Below, one piece after another: positions 39,866-45,324 of a stretch of 45,324 bases of DNA (within the stretch, counting starts at the first letter, position 1; every line of letters starts with the position of its first letter). Made by a program: the position numbers and the translations under genes. The stretch comes from Mangrovactinospora gilvigrisea (GTDB taxonomy: Bacteria > Actinomycetota > Actinomycetes > Streptomycetales > Streptomycetaceae): the NCBI RefSeq assembly GCF_001879105.1, contig NZ_MLCF01000128.1, forward strand, positions 1 to 45,324. Direction: 5' to 3'. The notes beneath the pieces are model-generated. The model was not told where the DNA came from and ran no database searches. It worked only from the letters and a program-made list of their open reading frames with translations.

Positions 39866-41081
39866 CCGGCTCCTTCTCCGGCTCCTGACGGGCGATCACC
39901 GTCTCCGGGGCCCGCCGCCCGGCGAGGGCGCGGGCCCGGACGGAGAGCAGGGCGGCGACGATCAGCACCGCGCCGCCGGCGACGAGGGTGACCGGGACGG
40001 AGGCGGCGTCGACGACGGCGCCGCCGGCCGCCGCGCCCAGGGCGATGGCGAGGTTGAAGGCGAAGGTGCCCAGCGCGCCCGCCGTCTCGGTGGCCTGCGG
40101 GGCGGCCCGGAAGATGTCGAGCAGCAGCAGCGCCGGCGCGGCGCCGTAGCCGAGGCCCCAGAGCAGCAGCATCGCGGTCCCGCTGCCGGTGCCGTGCGCC
40201 AGCAGCGGCAGCGTCAGCGGGGCGAGCGCGGTCACCAGCACCAGCGCGCCCGTCGTCCAGGAGCGCCCGGAGCGGGACACCAGCGGCACCCCGACGAAGT
40301 TGCCGATCAGCCCGGCCGCCCCGTAGAGGGCGAGCAGCACCCCGACCGTGCCGGCGGCCACCCCGGCGAGGTCGCGCAGCGCGGGCGTCACATAGGTGTA
40401 GGCGGCGAAGTGCCCCAGGACGGCGAGGAACTGGGCGGCCAGCGCCCAGCGTACGGCCCGGCCGGCGGGGCCGCCGAGGACGGCGCCGATCCGGGTGGAG
40501 TCCGCCGCGGACGGCGCCGGCAGCCTGGGGACGAGCAGCGCGATCGCGGCGCCGATCGCCAGCGCCGCGACGGCCAGCACGAGAAACGCGGCGCGCCAGC
40601 CGGCCGCCCGGCCGATCAGCGCGGTCGCCGGCACCCCGGCGACGTTGGCGACCTGCACCCCGCCGAGGATCAGCGTGGTGGCCCGTCCGACGGCCGGGGC
40701 CGGCACCAGCCGCGGCCCCAGCCCGGCGGCCACCGACCAGAAGACGCCGATCGCCAGGCCGGTGAGCAGCCGGGCGGCGAGCAGCACGGGGAAGGCGGGC
40801 GCCAGTGCGGCCGCCAGGTTGGCGACGGCCAGCGTCCCGGAGGAGGCGAGCAGCAGGGTGCGGCGGTCGGCGCGGCCGCCGCGCAGCGCGAAGAGCAGCG
40901 CGGTGGCGGCGGCGACCAGGCCGGGCGCGGTCATCGCCAACCCGGCGGTTCCGGTGTTGACATGGAGCCCGGCGGCCATCTGCGGAAGCAGGCCGACGGG
41001 CGCCATTTCGCTGGTGACGACGGTCAGGGAGCCGACGGCGACGACGGTCACTGGGAGGTAGTGGCGGGAGGTGGTGTCCAT
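39840..41081 (-). CDS. MFS transporter, DHA1-type (drug/sugar efflux)
   Basis: A 413-residue, 12-helix major facilitator. The N-terminus VTVVAVGSLTVVTSEMAPVGLLPQMAA fits AraJ/SotB-like sugar- and drug-efflux members. Motif A-like LRGGRADRRTLLLAS lies between helices 2 and 3, and the motif C-like ILGGVQVANVAGVPATALIG in helix 5. It probably exports a drug or sugar by H+ antiport. ATG 41081 lacks a strong ribosome site. It is divergent from a LysR gene 63 bp away that probably regulates it, and its 3' end overlaps the aminotransferase gene by 26 bp. Confidence 0.9.
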   Translation of the reverse strand: MDTTSRHYLPVTVVAVGSLTVVTSEMAPVGLLPQMAAGLHVNTGTAGLAMTAPGLVAAATALLFALRGGRADRRTLLLASSGTLAVANLAAALAPAFPVLLAARLLTGLAIGVFWSVAAGLGPRLVPAPAVGRATTLILGGVQVANVAGVPATALIGRAAGWRAAFLVLAVAALAIGAAIALLVPRLPAPSAADSTRIGAVLGGPAGRAVRWALAAQFLAVLGHFAAYTYVTPALRDLAGVAAGTVGVLLALYGAAGLIGNFVGVPLVSRSGRSWTTGALVLVTALAPLTLPLLAHGTGSGTAMLLLWGLGYGAAPALLLLDIFRAAPQATETAGALGTFAFNLAIALGAAAGGAVVDAASVPVTLVAGGAVLIVAALLSVRARALAGRRAPETVIARQEPEKEPVTGSRQPA

Positions 41082-41144
41082 GGGCGCAACGATGCTGCGG
41101 CGGCGGAGCGGGAACAACGGCGATTCGAGGATGGTTCGATAAGC

Positions 41145-42131
41145 GTGGTTAATCGCTACGCGGAGCGCCCCGCACAGCCGGCCCGGCCGTCCTCGCCGTC
41201 CTCCCCGGCTTACCAGGGGTACCAGGGATCGCTGGAACTGCGCGAACTGGAGGCGTTCCTGGCGCTCGCCGACGAGCTCCACTTCGGCCGCGCCGCCGAG
41301 CGCCTGACGGTCTCCCAGGGGCGGGTGAGCCAGCTGCTGGCCGCGCTGGAGCGGCGGATCGGCGGCCGGCTGCTGGAGCGCACCAGCCGCAGCGCGGCGC
41401 TCACCCCGCTCGGTGCGCGGCTGCTGGCCGATCTGCGCCCCGCGTACGCCGCGCTGCGGAACGCGGTCGCCGGGGCGGCCGAGGAGGCCCGCGGCGTCGC
41501 GGGGACGCTGCGGCTGGGCTTCGTCGGCATCCCCGACTCGGTCTTCCAGGAGCTGGCCCAGACCTTCCGGGACCGCTACCCGTGCTCCGACGTGTCGATC
41601 GTGGAGGCCCCGCTCGCCGACCCGTTCGGCCCGCTGCAGCGCGGCGAGGCGGACGTGATGCTGCTGCGCGGCCCGCTGGTCGGCCCGGTGCCGGGCGTGC
41701 AGGTGGGGCCGGCGGTGTGCCGGGGGCCGCGCGGGCTCGCCCTGTCGGCCCGTCACCCGCTCGCCGGGCGGGACTCGCTGGCCGCCGAGGAGCTCGCCGA
41801 GGTGCCGCTCATCGGGGTGCCCGAGGACGCGCCGCGCGCCTGGCGCGAGCTGTTCGCGCCGGAGCGGACGCCCGCGGGCCGGACGATCGCGAGCGGCTGC
41901 CGCGCCAACACCCTCCAGGAGGCGCTGTCCTTGGCGGCGGCGGGCCGCGGCGGGCTGCTCTTCGGGCTGGAGGCGGCGGACTACCTCTTCCGCCGCGACA
42001 TCGCCTTCGTCCCCGTCGACGGCCTCCCCGACGGCAACCTCTCCCTCGTCCGCCCGCTGGGCCCGCCCACCCCCCGGGTCGCCGCCTTCGCGGCCCTCGT
42101 CGCGGACTTCACCCCGGCCGGGGCGGGCTAG
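41145..42131 (+). CDS. LysR-family transcriptional regulator
   Basis: A 328-residue LTTR. After a Pro/Ser-rich start of about 25 residues comes the HTH (LELRELEAFLALADELHFGRAAERLTVSQGRVSQLLAALERRIGGRLLER), then a two-lobe effector domain (GTLRLGFVGIPDSVF, ... GGLLFGLEAADYLF). GTG 41145 was chosen as the most upstream start in frame compatible with the short divergent gap; the true start could be nearer the HTH. It is divergent from the MFS exporter and likely its activator or repressor. TTCGA repeats at 41124-41140 may be its binding site. The stop codon lies in a 19-bp tandem duplication. Confidence 0.88.
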   Translation: MVNRYAERPAQPARPSSPSSPAYQGYQGSLELRELEAFLALADELHFGRAAERLTVSQGRVSQLLAALERRIGGRLLERTSRSAALTPLGARLLADLRPAYAALRNAVAGAAEEARGVAGTLRLGFVGIPDSVFQELAQTFRDRYPCSDVSIVEAPLADPFGPLQRGEADVMLLRGPLVGPVPGVQVGPAVCRGPRGLALSARHPLAGRDSLAAEELAEVPLIGVPEDAPRAWRELFAPERTPAGRTIASGCRANTLQEALSLAAAGRGGLLFGLEAADYLFRRDIAFVPVDGLPDGNLSLVRPLGPPTPRVAAFAALVADFTPAGAG

Positions 42132-42158
42132 ACCTCCAGAAGCGGGCTAGACCTCCAG
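42123..42158. repeat. 17-bp direct repeat spanning two convergent stop codons
   Basis: GCGGGCTAGACCTCCAG occurs at 42123-42139 and again at 42142-42158 (period 19). The CTAG in the first copy gives the LysR stop on the plus strand, and that in the second gives the stop of the roadblock-like gene on the minus strand. It looks like a recent slip duplication. Confidence 0.9.
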
Positions 42159-42521
42159 CCCCTCCTCGATCCGCGCCAACCGGTGCCGTGCGAAGGCGAG
42201 GTTGGCGCGGGCGCGGTTGAGCGCCAGGAAGAGGAACAGCCCCTTGCTCCCGTGATGCGTCAGCGGCCGGATCACGTGGTACTGCCCGGCCAGCGTCACC
42301 AGCACGTCCTCGATCACCTCGCCCTGCAGATTCAGCATCTCCAGCGTCCGCATCTCGGCCCGGACCACGTCCGTGTTGCCGGCCGACGCCACATTCAGGT
42401 CGAAGTCCTTGCCGGAGCCGAGCGTGCCCAGCGCCATGCCGCTGTTGTAGTCGACCAGCGCCACCCCCAGCGCCCCCTCGATCTGCATGGCTTCCTTCAG
42501 CGCGGTCTCCATGTTCGCCAT
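42147..42521 (-). CDS. Roadblock/LC7-like small protein
   Basis: A 124-residue protein (METALKEAMQIEGALGVALVDYNSGMALGTLG..., then VVRAEMRTLEMLNLQGEVIEDVLVTLAGQYHVIRPL and GLFLFLALNRARANLAFARHRL). The order of elements, a helix followed by VALVDYNSGMALG and a long final helix, fits the roadblock/LC7 fold, used in actinomycetes as small GTPase partners or sensors. No GTPase gene is adjacent. ATG 42521 has GAGGAG upstream; the open frame to 42566 is unlikely to be used. It lies next to a GGDEF-EAL gene read in the same direction 60 bp upstream, so a role with c-di-GMP signalling is possible but unproven. Confidence 0.7.
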   Translation of the reverse strand: MANMETALKEAMQIEGALGVALVDYNSGMALGTLGSGKDFDLNVASAGNTDVVRAEMRTLEMLNLQGEVIEDVLVTLAGQYHVIRPLTHHGSKGLFLFLALNRARANLAFARHRLARIEEGLEV

Positions 42522-42581
42522 CGCGCGCGACTCCTCATCGATAGATCGACAACCACCGTGGGACACAGACGTTGCAGACGC

Positions 42582-44450
42582 TCAGTGGCTTTCCGCGCCG
42601 GGCCACGGCGAAACGGCATGCCCGCCGACAGCCTGCTCCCCGACGTGCAGCGCGTCCGGCTCGGCCGCCGCGTCCAGCGGCCCCGCCGCGCCCGCCGGCC
42701 CCGGGCCGCCGAAGAGCAGCCCCTGCCCCAACTCGCAGCCGAGCCGCGCCAGCCGGTAGGCCTGCGCGGCCGTCTCGACGCCCTCCACGGTCACCGTCAG
42801 GGTCAGCGCCCGGGCCAGCTGGGTGAGCGCGGCGACGATGCGGGCGTCGACCCCGTCCAGGCCCTCGCCGCCGCGCAGGCCCTCCGCGAAGGAGCGGTCC
42901 AGCTTCAGCGCGTCCACCGGCAGGGTGCGCAGATAGGCGAGGCTGGAGTAGCCGGTGCCGAAGTCGTCCAGCGCCAACCGGATGCCCAGCGCGGACAGTT
43001 CGCGCAGCGACTCCGGCGAGCGGTGGCCCTCGATCACCGCCGACTCGGTGAGCTCCAGCTGCAGCCGCTCGGGCGGCAGCCCGGTCTCCCGCAGCACCCG
43101 GTCGACCTCGCCGGCCAGGCCCTCGTCCGCGCACTGCCGGGGGGAGAGGTTGACGGAGACGGAGGGCGCCCGCGCCGGATCGCGCCGCCGCCATGCCTCG
43201 GCCTGCCGGCACGCCTTCTCCAGCACGAACCGGCCGAGCTCGGCGATCATGCCGTTGTCCTCGGCGAGGTGGATGAACTGCCCCGGGGCGAGCACCCCGT
43301 GCTCCGGGTGCCGCCAGCGCACCAGCGCCTCCGCGGCGACCGGGAAGCCGTCCGGGAGGCGGACGATGGGCTGGTAGAGGACGAAGAACTCGCCGCGCTC
43401 CAGCGCCCGGGGGAGCTGCGCGCCGAGCCGGTAGCGGGCGGTCTGGCGGGCGTCCCGCTGGGCGTCGAAGACCGCGAACCGGCCCTTGCCGGCCGCCTTC
43501 GCCCAGTACAGCGTCATGTCCGCGGCGCGCATCGCGTCGGCGGCGTCGGTGCCGGCGACCGGGCGCTCCACCACGCCGGCCGAGGCGGTGATGCGCACCT
43601 CCTGGCCGGGCTTGCCGAACGCGCAGTCCGCGGCGCGCAGCGCGGTGCGCGCCACCCACTCGGCGTCGGCGGGGCCCGAGGAGCGCTCCAGCAGGACGAC
43701 GAACTCGTCGCCGCCGAGCCGGGCGACGAGCCGGCCGGGGCCGGCGAGGGCGTCGTGCAGCCGGCGGGCGACGCGGGTCAGCAGCTCGTCGCCGACCTGG
43801 TGGCCGGCGGTGTCGTTGACTTCCTTGAAGCCGTCCAGGTCGAGGTAGCACAGGCCGAGGCGGGCGCCGGGCGGGGCGTCGCGGAAGACGGCGGCGAGCC
43901 GCTCGTGGAAGCCGGCCCGGTCGGTGAGGCCGGTGAGCGGGTCGCGTCCGGGCAGGCCGGGCGCCCCCGTCGAGCCGGGGGTGCGGGGCCCGGGGATGGC
44001 GGCGGGCCGGGGGAGTTGGGGCCGCGGGGCGGCCTCCAGGGCGGCGCCCACCAGGATGCCCTGGAGGTGGGCGAAGCCGGCCGCCTCGGCGGGGGAGGCG
44101 GCCGCGGCGGTCAGCAGATGGCTCCCGACGACGGAGACGGTGGCGCCGATCGCGTCGGCGTCGGCGAGGCCGTTGGCGGCGAGCTCGCGGCCGACCGCGG
44201 CGAACTCGGCGGCGGCGGTGGTGGGGGCGCCGGTCGCGGCGGCGCGCAGCAGACGGTCCGTCAGCGCGGCGAGCAGGGGCCGCAGCCGGAGGGTCGGGCC
44301 GGGGTGGTGGGCGAGGGCGTTGCACCACTCGTCGAGCAGGGCCGCGTGCTCCGCGGGATCGACCGCGGCGCCGGGCGCGGGGTGGGCGCGCGCGGCGGGG
44401 CTGCTGCCGGGCTCGGCCTCGCCCTGCTCCGCCGTCTGACGACCGCTCAT
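42582..44450 (-). CDS. GGDEF-EAL dual-domain c-di-GMP enzyme
   Basis: A 622-residue soluble protein. An N-terminal ~165-residue helical region of unknown type precedes the GGDEF domain (active GGDEF at 246-250, with LCYLDLDGFKEVND before it) and the EAL domain (E374-A-L, VSVNLSPRQ, ESAVIEG, DDFGTGYSSLAYL, KLDRSF, TVEGVET, GCELGQGLLFG). Both active-site sets look complete, so it may make and break c-di-GMP. No RxxD inhibitory site precedes GGDEF. No PAS or membrane domain was seen. In Streptomyces, c-di-GMP acts through BldD and controls development. ATG 44450 has GGAAGAAGG close upstream. Confidence 0.93.
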   Translation of the reverse strand: MSGRQTAEQGEAEPGSSPAARAHPAPGAAVDPAEHAALLDEWCNALAHHPGPTLRLRPLLAALTDRLLRAAATGAPTTAAAEFAAVGRELAANGLADADAIGATVSVVGSHLLTAAAASPAEAAGFAHLQGILVGAALEAAPRPQLPRPAAIPGPRTPGSTGAPGLPGRDPLTGLTDRAGFHERLAAVFRDAPPGARLGLCYLDLDGFKEVNDTAGHQVGDELLTRVARRLHDALAGPGRLVARLGGDEFVVLLERSSGPADAEWVARTALRAADCAFGKPGQEVRITASAGVVERPVAGTDAADAMRAADMTLYWAKAAGKGRFAVFDAQRDARQTARYRLGAQLPRALERGEFFVLYQPIVRLPDGFPVAAEALVRWRHPEHGVLAPGQFIHLAEDNGMIAELGRFVLEKACRQAEAWRRRDPARAPSVSVNLSPRQCADEGLAGEVDRVLRETGLPPERLQLELTESAVIEGHRSPESLRELSALGIRLALDDFGTGYSSLAYLRTLPVDALKLDRSFAEGLRGGEGLDGVDARIVAALTQLARALTLTVTVEGVETAAQAYRLARLGCELGQGLLFGGPGPAGAAGPLDAAAEPDALHVGEQAVGGHAVSPWPGAESH

Positions 44451-44785
44451 CCTTCTTCCGTCCCCGTCGCCCGTGTGTTGCGATGTGGCGGCCGGATCAT
44501 CGGACGAGAACAGCTCAACCACAGCGCGAATCATATGGTCGTCATATGCGTCATGGGTAACATTCGGCGGCTTCCGGCCAAGGCCGAGGCGGGCGCACGG
44601 TTGCACGGCGGGCGCATCGGCGGCCGCGCACCACCGGTCGCGCGCCCCGGGATGACGGTCCGTGAGACGCCGATGACCGCCAGCCGACCCGGCGGAGCGG
44701 GTCGGGGCAGGATGGATAGGCGGATTTCCATCTGTCCGGACGGTAGGTTTGGGCGGGACGGGGATCACGGGGAAGGGGCTGGGCC
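44451..44785. promoter_or_regulatory. Divergent promoter region with tandem CATATG sites
   Basis: 335 bp between the GGDEF-EAL gene and the MuiA-like gene, with no gene seen. CATATG occurs at 44532-44537 and 44543-44548, exactly 11 bp apart, in a locally AT-rich patch. TATGAT on the minus strand (44535-44530) could be a -10 for the GGDEF-EAL gene, but no good -35 is seen 16-18 bp upstream. Confidence 0.4.
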
Positions 44786-45324
44786 ATGGAGGTCGTGGCG
44801 GCGGAATCGCGGCTGGTGGCGGTGACGGTGCACGCGGTGGGCGCGGAGTGCCGCCGCGCGGTGCGGGTCGAGGTCCCGGCGGGCGCCGAGGCGGTCCGCG
44901 TCCGGGTGCCGGGGCTGCCGCGGACGGTCGACCCGGCGGCGCTGCGGGCGGGCGTGACCGCGCCGGGCGTGACGGTGACGGACGTCCGCCTCTCGCTCGG
45001 CGCGGAGCTGGGCCCCTCGGAGCAACTCCCGGAGCTGGTGCACGCGGTGGAGCGCGCGGAGCGCGAGCTCGCCGAGGCGGAGGCGCGCCGCGAGCGGCTG
45101 ACGCTGCGCGTCGCGGAGACGGCGGCGCTGCGGGCGGTGACGCCTCGCGGGAAGCGCGGCGATTCGCCGCGGCCGGCGCCGGTGGAGGCGCGGCTGGCGC
45201 TGGCCGCGTTCGTGGACGCACGCCTGGAGAGCCTGCACGCGGCGCTGGAGCGGGCCCGCCAGGACGCCGACGACGCGCGCCACGCGGTGGCCCTCGCCCG
45301 CGCCCGCCGCGACGAGGCCACCAC
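44786..45324 (+). CDS. MuiA-family (DUF4139/DUF4140) protein, N-terminal part
   Basis: An open frame from ATG 44786 (GGAAGGGG upstream) to the window edge, 179 codons. It begins with an N-terminal beta domain (LVAVTVHAVGAECRRAVRV, VRVRVPGLPRTVDPAALRAGV, VTVTDVRLSLGAEL) followed by a coiled-coil stretch rich in Arg/Glu/Ala (LVHAVERAERELAEAEARR). This order fits mucoidy-inhibitor MuiA-type proteins, which continue with a DUF4139 beta domain beyond the edge. Function in actinomycetes is unknown. GC at third positions is very high, confirming coding. Confidence 0.75.
   Translation, partial: MEVVAAESRLVAVTVHAVGAECRRAVRVEVPAGAEAVRVRVPGLPRTVDPAALRAGVTAPGVTVTDVRLSLGAELGPSEQLPELVHAVERAERELAEAEARRERLTLRVAETAALRAVTPRGKRGDSPRPAPVEARLALAAFVDARLESLHAALERARQDADDARHAVALARARRDEAT

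Noticed and set aside
41124..41170. A defined LysR T-N11-A box
   Set aside because: TTCGA repeats and a CGATAA...TTAATCG pair are visible, but several registers fit equally well; too ambiguous to place.

Overview
The window is very GC-rich, with third codon positions almost all G or C. It has short intergenic gaps, many GTG/TTG starts, and gene families typical of Streptomyces and close relatives: a DasR-type chitinase promoter, Tat-exported hydrolases, many TetR/GntR/LysR regulators, and a hopanoid cluster beside idi. It is best read as chromosomal DNA of a streptomycete-like actinomycete. From memory, idi, the wall/lipid export block and the hopanoid cluster lie in the same order in Streptomyces coelicolor (roughly SCO6750-SCO6771); this was not checked. 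No rRNA, tRNA, CRISPR array, phage or transposase gene was seen.

Layout. 0-6.7 kb: tail of an unknown gene, a ChaA-like Ca2+/H+ antiporter, a TetR regulator divergent from two DMT-family transporters (the first preceded by a coupled 20-codon leader frame), and a secreted GH18 chitinase under a DasR-like operator. 6.8-11.5 kb: a ribose-type sugar ABC importer (binding lipoprotein, double ATPase, permease) divergent from a FadR-class GntR regulator. 11.6-19.9 kb: idi, an RsbW-like ATPase, a ThuA/Gfo-Idh pair, and two tandem GH95-like hydrolases, one cytoplasmic and one Tat-exported, behind a LacI-type operator. 20-22.9 kb: a small membrane peptide, a TetR regulator with a perfect palindromic operator, an orphan TagG-like ABC permease and a CDF metal exporter.

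23-30.4 kb is the most interesting block. It holds a large DUF5941-type CDP-alcohol phosphatidyltransferase that seems to start at CTG, a LicC-like cytidylyltransferase, a glycerol-1-phosphate-dehydrogenase-like enzyme, a second CDP-alcohol phosphatidyltransferase with an altered motif, a GT2 glycosyltransferase and a TagGH/Wzm-Wzt-like exporter. Read as a pathway, it would make a polyol phosphate, activate it with CTP, transfer it to an acceptor or polymer, glycosylate it and export it. The product is unknown.

31.2-39.9 kb is a hopanoid operon: hpnC, hpnD, hpnE, a polyprenyl diphosphate synthase, shc, hpnG and an hpnO-like aminotransferase. The radical-SAM gene hpnH, which makes the substrate of HpnG, is absent from the cluster, and hpnG is fused by an ATGA overlap straight to hpnO. 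39.8-45.3 kb: an MFS transporter divergent from a LysR regulator, a roadblock-like protein, a GGDEF-EAL c-di-GMP enzyme and the start of a MuiA-like gene cut by the window edge.

A family of GC-rich hairpin repeats (a core of the GCCCCGGCRCCCC type) recurs at five or more intergenic sites. Several perfect or near-perfect operator palindromes are visible between divergent genes.
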